From a virus, in IMG/VR virus record IMGVR_UViG_3300030329_004264, positions 1-30,947 of that record: DNA of 30,947 bases; one strand, written 5' to 3'. Shown here piece by piece: positions 5,466 to 11,225 of this stretch. Under the pieces are notes generated by a model that saw only the letters and a list, made by a program, of their open reading frames with translations, was not told the DNA's origin and ran no database searches. The first letter of the stretch is position 1; the number at the start of each line of letters is the position of its first letter. A program made the position numbers and the translations under genes.

Positions 5466-5678
5466 ATGGAAAAAGAAACGTATTATTTAGTGCAATATGT
5501 AAGTGTTTTTGGGGATAGAGAATTTGAGGGAGTGTTCACTAAAGAGAGTTGGAAGAAGTATATTAGAGAAGTCAATAAAGAAAGACTTGAAGATGGTGAG
5601 CAACCATACAATGAAAGGTTGGGATTGGCTGGGGAAAATGAGGAATTTTTAGCAATTCAAATTAGAGTGTATAATTAA
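5466..5678 (+). CDS. Small protein (70 residues), unknown function
   Basis: The product reads METYYLV-like at its start (MEKETYYLVQYVSVFGDREF), then EGVFTKESWKKYIREVNKER, then a turn and a last strand FLAIQIRVYN. The strand-helix-strand order fits a small alpha-beta fold. It is the first gene after the structured RNA, with the usual leader AAATAAAACT. Confidence 0.73.
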   Translation: MEKETYYLVQYVSVFGDREFEGVFTKESWKKYIREVNKERLEDGEQPYNERLGLAGENEEFLAIQIRVYN

Positions 5679-5691
5679 AAAAAATAAAATT

Positions 5692-5832
5692 ATGAATAGA
5701 GTTAGATGGACTGAAATAAAAGATAGAATGGACGAAATATGGGAACAATATAATTACAATGGCTCGGTAGAAGATTTGTCAGAATTTGAAGAATTAGTTA
5801 TTGAATTATACGAATTAGAAAACATTAAATAA
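5692..5832 (+). CDS. 46-residue acidic helical protein
   Basis: ATG at 5692 follows AAATAAAATT. The product begins MNRVRWTEIKDRMDEIWEQY and ends EFEELVIELYELENIK, so it is a strongly acidic amphipathic helix in its second half. No family recognised. The eight-base gap to the next gene fits the operon. Confidence 0.65.
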   Translation: MNRVRWTEIKDRMDEIWEQYNYNGSVEDLSEFEELVIELYELENIK

Positions 5833-5840
5833 ATAAAATT

Positions 5841-6143
5841 ATGAAGAAATATAAATTAACAAAAAAAAGATTTGCAGACTGGTTATTTTCAGATAGTGAT
5901 GATGTAGAGTATTGGGGTAGAAGATTTGTAAATGAGTTAAGAGATGAGGGAGAATGTAGTATAACACTACAAGAGATATTTGATGAGAGAGATGAAGTAC
6001 CTGTACATATATTAGAAAATTACCACAATCTTAATGAGAAACAGGTAGATGATTGGGTTGATGAAGTGTGTATAACAGAAGTTGAATTAATAGATGATTG
6101 GGCTGATGAACAGGAATTTATAACTCGCAAAAACAACGATTAA
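5841..6143 (+). CDS. Acidic protein (100 residues), unknown function
   Basis: A basic start (MKKYKLTKKRFADWLFSDSD) is followed by an increasingly acidic body with VDDWVDEVCITEVELIDDWA. The charge pattern could mimic DNA. No conserved motif seen. The start follows AAATAAAATT and the next gene begins five bases after the stop. Confidence 0.73.
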   Translation: MKKYKLTKKRFADWLFSDSDDVEYWGRRFVNELRDEGECSITLQEIFDERDEVPVHILENYHNLNEKQVDDWVDEVCITEVELIDDWADEQEFITRKNND

Positions 6144-6148
6144 TAATT

Positions 6149-6232
6149 ATGGAGATAATAATAATAACAGTTTTTGCAATCAGCTTCATAGCAGGATTGT
6201 ATATAACATTAAAAATAGGAGGTATATTATGA
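6149..6232 (+). CDS. 27-residue single-TM peptide
   Basis: ATG at 6149 opens a 27-residue peptide that is nearly all hydrophobic (MEIIIITVFAISFIAGLYIT, then LKIGGIL). One membrane helix is expected. Its stop overlaps the next start as ATGA. Within its last codons lies AGGAGGT, which also acts as a Shine-Dalgarno-like site for the next gene. It may be a genuine micro-protein or only a coupling leader. Confidence 0.5.
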   Translation: MEIIIITVFAISFIAGLYITLKIGGIL

Positions 6233-6417
6233 GAAGTGATTGTTGTACTGCAACTGTTTGGGAGAATACCGACATTTGCTCAAAGTGTATAGAACATTGT
6301 ACGGTAGTATTTGAATGCAAACACTGTGGAGATGAGATGCAATCGCTACCACACGATGGATTTTGTTCAACAGACTGTTGGAATGGATACGCACACGAAA
6401 CATTTGGAAAAGATTAA
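6229..6417 (+). CDS. Cys-rich zinc-binding protein (62 residues)
   Basis: Cys and His residues form at least two metal sites: CC near residue 5, CSKCIEHC at about 17-24, CKHC at about 30-33 and CSTDC at about 46-50. The spacing suggests two small zinc ribbons or a treble clef. It is one of few genes here with a clear Shine-Dalgarno-like AGGAGGT upstream, unlike the A/T leaders used elsewhere. Likely a protein- or nucleic-acid-binding early regulator; no target identified. Confidence 0.75.
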   Translation: MRSDCCTATVWENTDICSKCIEHCTVVFECKHCGDEMQSLPHDGFCSTDCWNGYAHETFGKD

Positions 6418-6441
6418 TAACTAATTAAAAACAATAAAACT

Positions 6442-6666
6442 ATGGAAAACGAAATTGCAAAAGCAAAAGATACATTACAAAAAGCGGGATATTATATTAA
6501 CACCCTGTATCATATTGAAGATGTGCAATGGATATATGAGTGTACAGATGAACAAGCTCTGGAAATACTGGAGCTTGCTATGGATAATGATGGAACCGCT
6601 AATCAGATAATAGAAGAAATAAGATACCACGCAGAAGAAATGGGACTTAAACATATAGAAAGGTAA
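6442..6666 (+). CDS. Small helical phage protein (74 residues)
   Basis: The product contains LQKAGYYINTLYHIEDVQ, CTDEQALEILELAM and IIEEIRYHAEEMGL. The order 'AGY..NLWH.DDV ... T.E.A..IL..A' resembles a recurring small protein family I recall in Bacteroidota phages and elements, with no known function. Operon member with leader AATAAAACT. Confidence 0.75.
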   Translation: MENEIAKAKDTLQKAGYYINTLYHIEDVQWIYECTDEQALEILELAMDNDGTANQIIEEIRYHAEEMGLKHIER

Positions 6667-6710
6667 TAACAATTAAAAACTAAAATAATAACAATTAAAA
6701 ACTAAAAACT

Positions 6711-6956
6711 ATGAAAATAAAAACAATGGAAGACGGTTGGGACTGTGTCCCAGAACTACAAGAAGCAGTGGATTTTATTGAAGAACTCAATGAGTTTACT
6801 TATGAAATTAAAAGCTGTAAAAGAGACCAAGACTTAGATTATATGGTCGAAGAAATGATACAAAAACTGCAGGAAGCGATTAATGTTCTAGAAGAAATCG
6901 ACACTGACCAAGAGTTTGAGACTGTTAATGACTGGGAAGAATTGGAAGAAGAGTAA
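6711..6956 (+). CDS. Highly acidic protein (81 residues)
   Basis: Glu and Asp dominate (for example DCVPELQEAVDFIEELNEFT; NDWEELEEE at the end). A coiled coil or DNA-mimic function would fit such a charge, but nothing decides between them. The 44 bases before it hold two copies of AACAATTAAAAACTAAAA, a short duplication of the leader. Confidence 0.72.
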   Translation: MKIKTMEDGWDCVPELQEAVDFIEELNEFTYEIKSCKRDQDLDYMVEEMIQKLQEAINVLEEIDTDQEFETVNDWEELEEE

Positions 6957-6989
6957 TAAATAATAATAACTAATTAAAAACAAAACATT

Positions 6990-7133
6990 ATGAAAAAAAT
7001 TAAATTAAACTTAGATAAATCAGATGCAAGAAGATTATTAAGTATGGTCAAAATGTCAAGGACAAAGGCTTGGGACACTCAAAGAATGATTACAACTTTA
7101 TTATCTGAACAATTAGAAATGCTAAACGAATAA
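6990..7133 (+). CDS. 47-residue basic helical protein
   Basis: ATG at 6990. The product begins MKKIKLNLDKSDARRLLSMV and continues KMSRTKAWDTQRMITTLLSE, ending EMLNE. Basic at the N-terminus and helical, it could be a ribbon-helix-helix-sized DNA binder (a short strand KIKLNL, then two helices). That is a suggestion only. Confidence 0.65.
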   Translation: MKKIKLNLDKSDARRLLSMVKMSRTKAWDTQRMITTLLSEQLEMLNE

Positions 7134-7156
7134 TAACAATTAAAAACAATACAATT

Positions 7157-7444
7157 ATGAAAAATGAAAAAGAAAATGAAAAAGAATTTACAACACACGC
7201 AATAAGTAATTCAACATTCGGACATTACCGAGAGCAACAGAAAAAAATAGATGAAGCAACAAAATTATTGGAAGACGAAGGGTATCTTGTTCTTGGAGGT
7301 GAAGAGAGAGAAGAGAGAAAAAAGCGTGTAGGTATGATGCAAGAGGAATTAAGATGGTATAGAACTTATGGGGAGTATGTAAATAATAACTACATGAATG
7401 TAGATATTGAAGCGTGTTCATACGCAGACGGAGATACTGAATAA
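7157..7444 (+). CDS. Charged helical protein (95 residues)
   Basis: A Lys/Glu-rich N-terminus is followed by HAISNSTFGHYREQQKKIDE and a helix with REERKKRVGMMQEELRWYRT, then a Tyr/Asn-rich tail. Likely coiled coil in the middle. No family recognised. Confidence 0.72.
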   Translation: MKNEKENEKEFTTHAISNSTFGHYREQQKKIDEATKLLEDEGYLVLGGEEREERKKRVGMMQEELRWYRTYGEYVNNNYMNVDIEACSYADGDTE

Positions 7445-7458
7445 TAATAATTTGTACT

Positions 7459-7614
7459 ATGAGTTATATATTTTACAAAATAGCTGAATTTATAGGTGCG
7501 TTAGTCTGTGGAACTTTATTTATTATGCTTATATTAGTGATATTAATGGCTATTACATCTATAATAACTGAGTTATTTAAATTAATAATAGAATTTTTAA
7601 AAAAACTAAAATAA
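7459..7614 (+). CDS. 51-residue membrane protein
   Basis: ATG at 7459 gives MSYIFYKIAEFIGALVCGTL, then FIMLILVILMAITSIITELF and a basic end EFLKKLK. One long or two short membrane helices are expected, with the Lys-rich tail in the cytoplasm. The start of the next gene lies one base after its stop. It may target the host membrane early in infection. Confidence 0.65.
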   Translation: MSYIFYKIAEFIGALVCGTLFIMLILVILMAITSIITELFKLIIEFLKKLK

Positions 7615-7615
7615 A

Positions 7616-7966
7616 ATGGAACGAATAGAATTATTGACAGCAAAATTAAGACATCTATATGGAGACGCAAGGCTACATAAAAACACAGGTGTCCCATGCT
7701 CAGATTATGTGAGTGAGCAAAAATTAATAAGAGTTTTTAAACAGAGTATAAACAGTGATATAATAGAACAGTTAAGGAATGTAAAGAGCTTAGGCTCTAG
7801 GGAAGAAACGGTAAGACAAAACTTAATTGAGGTTGTAGAGCAAAAAATAAATAAATTAGATGGCAAAGAGATTAGAGACTATATTGAAAGATTTAAGGAA
7901 AACGATGTTCTTACTTGTATTAGAGAGATTATCGGCAGGCAAGAAGAAAATGAAAGTGATAACTGA
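7616..7966 (+). CDS. Helical protein (116 residues), unknown function
   Basis: Product is helical and of mixed charge, with KLRHLYGDARLHKNTGVPCS near the N-terminus and a longer helix EVVEQKINKLDGKEIRDYIE. No known domain. Its last 17 bases overlap the next gene in another frame, which suggests translational coupling. Confidence 0.72.
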   Translation: MERIELLTAKLRHLYGDARLHKNTGVPCSDYVSEQKLIRVFKQSINSDIIEQLRNVKSLGSREETVRQNLIEVVEQKINKLDGKEIRDYIERFKENDVLTCIREIIGRQEENESDN

Positions 7967-8162
7967 AGAACAGATGTTATATGACTATATAAAAGAAAAT
8001 AAAAACAAATTACCAGAAGAAGCTAAGGATGATGAGCAAAGTTTTTTAGAGATAGTAGAGTATCTTTTATACTACTACGAAAAGAGAGAAGACTATGAAA
8101 AATGTTCATTCTTAAGCAAAGTCTTAGACAACTGGGATAAACTAAAAATGAAAAAAAAATAG
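7950..8162 (+). CDS. Acidic helical protein (70 residues)
   Basis: I place the start at ATG 7950, preceded by AGAAGAAA, instead of at the upstream ATG 7860, which would overlap the previous gene by more than 100 bases. The product begins MKVITEEQMLYDYIKENKNK and has EIVEYLLYYYEKREDYEKCS in the middle and a Lys-rich end. No family recognised. It is the last gene of the early small-protein region. Confidence 0.7.
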   Translation: MKVITEEQMLYDYIKENKNKLPEEAKDDEQSFLEIVEYLLYYYEKREDYEKCSFLSKVLDNWDKLKMKKK

Positions 8163-8193
8163 GTAAATTGTTGTGTAAATGAAAATAATTTAC

Positions 8194-8209
8194 TATATTG
8201 CACAATATA
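8194..8209. repeat. Palindrome TATATTG-CA-CAATATA
   Basis: This perfect 7-bp inverted repeat with a two-base centre lies in the non-coding region upstream of the recombination and replication genes. It could be an operator for the small HTH protein at 9718-9906, whose size suits binding as a dimer. Confidence 0.5.
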
Positions 8210-8292
8210 TGAGGGTGTGTAATGGTGTAAAAATAATTATGAATAGCGAGGGTGTTAATCTCTAGAGTGAAAATAATTATTGCCTGACGAGG

Positions 8293-8301
8293 TTATACAC
8301 A
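8293..8301 (+). promoter_or_regulatory. DnaA-box match TTATACACA
   Basis: Exact match to TTATnCACA. A 9-mer with one free position is expected by chance now and then in AT-rich DNA. Its weight comes from being in a non-coding, repeat-bearing gap beside replication genes that include a DnaA domain-IV-like protein. Confidence 0.45.
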
Positions 8302-8385
8302 CTTAATGATAAGGTAATCTATTTGCAGTACCAACTTATCGCCAACATATATTACTAAAATAAAACTTAATTAAAACTAAATAAT

Positions 8386-8910
8386 ATGAACAAACTAAAA
8401 ACAATAAACATTAAAGGTAAGCAGTACGTTGAAGTTAACGAAAGATTAAAATACTTTCGTGCTAACTTTAAGGACTACTCACTCACATCAGAGATTACAC
8501 ATATAGACTCAAGTATGTGTGTTGTTAAATCAGAGATTGTATCACCTGATGGTAGGGTGGTTGCATCAGGACACGCACATGAAGTGCAATCATCAAGCTA
8601 TATTAATAAGACTAGCTACGTAGAAAACTGTGAAACTTCTTCATGGGGTAGATGTTTAGGAAACTTTGGTATAGGTATTGACTCTTCTGTTGCTTCCGCT
8701 GATGAAGTTAAGATGGCTATTGATAAGCAAGATGGTGCAAGCACTATCACGCCTAAAACAAAACAACTAAAAACAATGACTGTTAAAGTATTTGAGAGTA
8801 TGCTTAAAGCTATTGACGATGGTAAATCTGATTTAGTTAGAGAAAGAATGAAAGATTATAAGTATAATGATGCTCAGTTAAAAACATTGAACAGCAAGTT
8901 AAAAAACTAA
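8386..8910 (+). CDS. Putative Rad52/ERF-like single-strand annealing protein
   Basis: The 174-residue protein has the recurrent phage pattern GHAHE (62-66), INKTSYVENCETSSWGRCLG (73-92), then GIGIDSSVASADEV. I know this 'A.GHA.E ... EN.ETSA.GRALG.LGIG ... ASA.EV' signature from phage recombination proteins with a Rad52/ERF-like fold, which anneal complementary ssDNA. The rest is a Lys-rich C-terminal tail. The next gene is a RecE-like exonuclease starting five bases after the stop, as in known annealase-exonuclease pairs. It could instead be a general ssDNA-binding recombination mediator. Confidence 0.7.
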   Translation: MNKLKTINIKGKQYVEVNERLKYFRANFKDYSLTSEITHIDSSMCVVKSEIVSPDGRVVASGHAHEVQSSSYINKTSYVENCETSSWGRCLGNFGIGIDSSVASADEVKMAIDKQDGASTITPKTKQLKTMTVKVFESMLKAIDDGKSDLVRERMKDYKYNDAQLKTLNSKLKN

Positions 8911-8914
8911 AACT

Positions 8915-9694
8915 ATGTACGAACAATTTATAAAAAAGTTTGCTTCTGATGAGGCATACTACAGCGACTTTGACTTTGTGACTAACTCACAATTAAGTCT
9001 TATAAAGAAAAGTCCAGCTACGTATGATTTCTTTAGAAATAACCCCAACTTAAGACCTGAGACTAAGGCACTTAACTTCGGTAGAGCCTTCCACATGTGT
9101 ATGCTTGAGCCTGATAAATTTGACAAAAGAGTTGTTAAAGAACCTGAAGGAATTAATAAAAGAACAAAAGCGGGTAAGGAAGAGTATAGTCAATTCTTAC
9201 AGGAAAATAAAGACAACACCGTTTTGTCTGGTGATGAATACAAATCACTTATGGGTATGAGGAATAGATTATTCTCAGCTCACGAATGTATGGAATACTT
9301 ATCAGGAGGTGAGTCTGAGGTTGTATCAGTATGGAAAGATGAAGACACAGATATGTTGTGTAAATGTAAGGCGGACTATTTTATAAAAGATAAGAAAATA
9401 CTTGTAGATATTAAAACAACACAAGATGCTGGATTTTATGGGTTCAGAGGCTCAGCATATAAATATGGGTACGACAGACAATCCGCTTTTTATGGAGATG
9501 GATTTAAAGCTGAAGAGTTTGTGTTTATTGTTATAGAAAAGACAGCTCCCTATAATATAGGATTTTATCAAACCTCTGAGGAGTTTAGAGAAGAGGGAAG
9601 ACAAAAATATAAAGAACTACTACAAACATACAAAGATGTGTTTATAGAAGAATTAATAAACCCTTATGAAGTAGTACATTCGGGTGTATTATAA
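8915..9694 (+). CDS. RecE-like PD-(D/E)XK exonuclease (DUF3799 type)
   Basis: The 259-residue product has the full set of motifs of this family: SQLSLIKKSPATYDFF at the N-terminus, GRAFH (56-60), Glu135 in ESEVV, Asp154 in CKADYF, VDIKTT (164-169; D165 and K167) and the Q189/Y193 helix YDRQSAFY. These residues build the two-metal active site of exonucleases that make 3' overhangs from dsDNA ends. With the annealing protein upstream it forms a two-gene recombination unit. It is shorter than full RecE and corresponds to the nuclease domain alone. Confidence 0.85.
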   Translation: MYEQFIKKFASDEAYYSDFDFVTNSQLSLIKKSPATYDFFRNNPNLRPETKALNFGRAFHMCMLEPDKFDKRVVKEPEGINKRTKAGKEEYSQFLQENKDNTVLSGDEYKSLMGMRNRLFSAHECMEYLSGGESEVVSVWKDEDTDMLCKCKADYFIKDKKILVDIKTTQDAGFYGFRGSAYKYGYDRQSAFYGDGFKAEEFVFIVIEKTAPYNIGFYQTSEEFREEGRQKYKELLQTYKDVFIEELINPYEVVHSGVL

Positions 9695-9717
9695 TTACTA
9701 ACTTAAAACTAATTAAA

Positions 9718-9906
9718 ATGAACTTATTACAAACAATGAAACGAAACAAGCTCACTAAAAATAGAGTGAGTGAAATAACAGGTTTATCAGTACCAACTGT
9801 ACGTAAATATGTTAATGAACCAGGATTATTTCCTGTGAGGAATGCTAAACAAATAGCAGAGGAACTAGGCATGGTGCACGAACATGCTTTAATGGAATTA
9901 TTTTAA
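9718..9906 (+). CDS. Small helix-turn-helix DNA-binding protein
   Basis: The 62-residue product is almost only an HTH: NRVSEITGLSVPTVRKYVNE followed by FPVRNAKQIAEELGM. The pattern of a helix, the G-L-S turn and a recognition helix with T-V-R-K matches Cro/XRE- or phage-regulator-type folds. It likely binds as a dimer to a palindrome. Candidates are 8194-8209 and 3257-3271. It lies inside the replication operon, three bases before the next start, so it may regulate that operon. Confidence 0.78.
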   Translation: MNLLQTMKRNKLTKNRVSEITGLSVPTVRKYVNEPGLFPVRNAKQIAEELGMVHEHALMELF

Positions 9907-9908
9907 AT

Positions 9909-10376
9909 ATGAGACGATTTATGGGAACACTTTTGGAGGATTACTTAACATTGAAGAACAGTTTGAGGGATAAGTCTTTTAACAACACACTCATGCTTAT
10001 TAGCGACACCTTTCAGGTTAAACCTAATGAGATAATGGCAGCTGGTGGTAGAAAAAGACACCTTGTTAGACCTAGAAATATGTTATGTTATATGATGTAT
10101 AGTAAATTAGATTACAGATTAGAACAAATTGCTGAAAGAGTTGGGTACAAAAACCACACTTCAGTAATGCACGCATTAAATATGCACTCTATAGATTTAA
10201 AGTTTGAACAAAGCTATAGAGAAAAATATGAAATCGTGGAGAAAGGTCTTAAAATTGAGGACCCCCACGAAACTGGTGTTGACTTCGGAAATACTGAAGG
10301 CACCTTAAAATCCTTTCATTATAAACTACTAACAATAGAGAGTAGAATGGAAGCACTAGAGAAATTTATTAACTAA
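9909..10376 (+). CDS. DnaA domain-IV-like DNA-binding protein
   Basis: Residues 30-95 match the C-terminal DNA-binding domain of DnaA: a helix, LVRPRNMLCYMMY (R54 and R56 correspond to the basic pair of the domain), LEQIAERVGY and the signature NHTSVMHA (82-89; bacterial DnaA has DHTTVLHA). The AAA+ domain is absent, so this is a stand-alone box-binding module with an extra C-terminal part. It may bind the TTATACACA site at 8293 or the iterons, marking the phage origin or interfering with host DnaA. Confidence 0.8.
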   Translation: MRRFMGTLLEDYLTLKNSLRDKSFNNTLMLISDTFQVKPNEIMAAGGRKRHLVRPRNMLCYMMYSKLDYRLEQIAERVGYKNHTSVMHALNMHSIDLKFEQSYREKYEIVEKGLKIEDPHETGVDFGNTEGTLKSFHYKLLTIESRMEALEKFIN

Positions 10377-10394
10377 CTAATTATTATTTTTATT

Positions 10395-10673
10395 ATGAAT
10401 GAAACAAAATCCGCTCCAGTTTACTGTGGTAATGGTAAGGAGCACAAATTTGAAGACGGAGGAAGTGTTATACACTTTTCTTTAAAGCTTTCTAAAATTA
10501 AAGACCATATATATGACTTTAATGATGAGAAGTATGTTAACCTAACTATGTGTGCTAACAAAGACGGTGCTAATGAGTACGGTAAAACACATTACGTTAA
10601 GATTAACGACTTTAAACCAGATACTAATAAGAAAGACGAAGGGTCTAATGACTCAGATGCTTTACCGTTTTAA
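10395..10673 (+). CDS. Putative ssDNA-binding protein with SSB-like tip
   Basis: The 92-residue product has a beta-rich body: YCGNGKEHKF, SVIHFSLKLSKIKDHI, YVNLTMCANKDG and GKTHYVKINDFKP. After a polar linker it ends SNDSDALPF, an acidic tip with terminal Pro-Phe as in bacterial SSB. The size, strand pattern and position between the initiator-type gene and the primase-helicase unit fit a compact OB-fold SSB. I recall similar 'GNGKE ... GKTHYV' proteins in Bacteroidota phages. OB fold is inferred. Confidence 0.62.
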   Translation: MNETKSAPVYCGNGKEHKFEDGGSVIHFSLKLSKIKDHIYDFNDEKYVNLTMCANKDGANEYGKTHYVKINDFKPDTNKKDEGSNDSDALPF

Positions 10674-10691
10674 TTTACTTTTATAGTTTTT

Positions 10692-10723
10692 GATAGGCTC
10701 ACCTATATTTAGGTGGGCTTATC
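10692..10723 (+). terminator. Strong intrinsic terminator or attenuator inside the replication operon
   Basis: Bases 10692-10704 pair with 10711-10723 in a 13-pair stem (two are G-T pairs) closed by the loop ATATTT. TATTTTTATTATT follows. This is the best intrinsic terminator in the window, yet the next gene of the module starts only 14 bases later, so it probably partitions expression instead of ending it. Confidence 0.75.
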
Positions 10724-10736
10724 TATTTTTATTATT

Positions 10737-11225
10737 ATGTATTTAAAATTAAGTCAAGATATAGTTATTGAAAGCACCTCTATCTCAAGCTATGAGCTAG
10801 ATGAATGTAAGGTGATTATAAAAAATAAACATCATAACAACCCAATGAGTATCTATTACTCTACAGCTGAGGAGGCTATGGATGTTTTCAATAAACTTAA
10901 TACACATTTTAAACCAAAAGATTTATTATCTAAATCAAAACCTAAAGAGAATAACAATGATGAAAAAGAAGCATCATTTAATTTGTTCTGGGATTTGTAT
11001 GATAAGAAAGTGGGTATGCAAAACTGTAAAAAGAAATTCATGAAACTAAGCATGCCTATTATAAAAGATATACTAAAGTCTTTACCTGAGTACATAAAGA
11101 AGACTCCTAACGTAAGATATAGAAAAAACCCTCTTACGTGGTTGAATGGAAAGCACTGGGAAGACGATTATGATGAAACTAAACCTATTAAGAAACAAGA
11201 ATTTGATATAAAAGATTTATTCTGA
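10737..11225 (+). CDS. Putative replication initiator or helicase-loader protein
   Basis: I start at ATG 10737, because an upstream GTG (10713) lies inside the terminator stem. The 162-residue product has a beta-like N-terminal third and a polar linker (SKSKPKENNNDEKE). Its C-terminal domain has FWDLYDKKVGMQNCKKKFMK and ends NPLTWLNGKHWEDDY. The pattern 'FW..Y.KKVG...... P.TWLN...WED' is the hallmark of phage replication proteins and DnaT/O-like loaders. The stop overlaps the start of the primase-helicase (TGATG). Confidence 0.72.
   Translation: MYLKLSQDIVIESTSISSYELDECKVIIKNKHHNNPMSIYYSTAEEAMDVFNKLNTHFKPKDLLSKSKPKENNNDEKEASFNLFWDLYDKKVGMQNCKKKFMKLSMPIIKDILKSLPEYIKKTPNVRYRKNPLTWLNGKHWEDDYDETKPIKKQEFDIKDLF

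Larger units (their letters stand above)
8163..8385. promoter_or_regulatory. Non-coding repeat region with a DnaA-box match (candidate origin)
   Basis: This 223-base gap sits directly before the replication and recombination genes. AAAATAATT occurs at 8182, 8230 and 8270. GAGGGTGT occurs at 8211 and 8248, with a GAGGTTAT variant at 8289. GTGTAA-type words occur at 8173, 8217, 8225 and (as GTGTTAA) 8252. TTATACACA at 8293-8301 fits the DnaA-box consensus TTATnCACA. Other elements are a palindrome (8194-8209) and a hairpin pairing GATAAG (8308-8313) with CTTATC (8335-8340). The genome encodes a DnaA domain-IV-like protein 1.5 kb downstream. An origin or a complex promoter are the two likely readings. 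Confidence 0.5.

Noticed and set aside
8322-8355. Promoter TTTG (8322-8325) with TATATTAC (8348-8355) before the annealing gene
   Set aside because: Spacing is 22 bases and the second box ends TTAC instead of TTTG; too far from the consensus to list.
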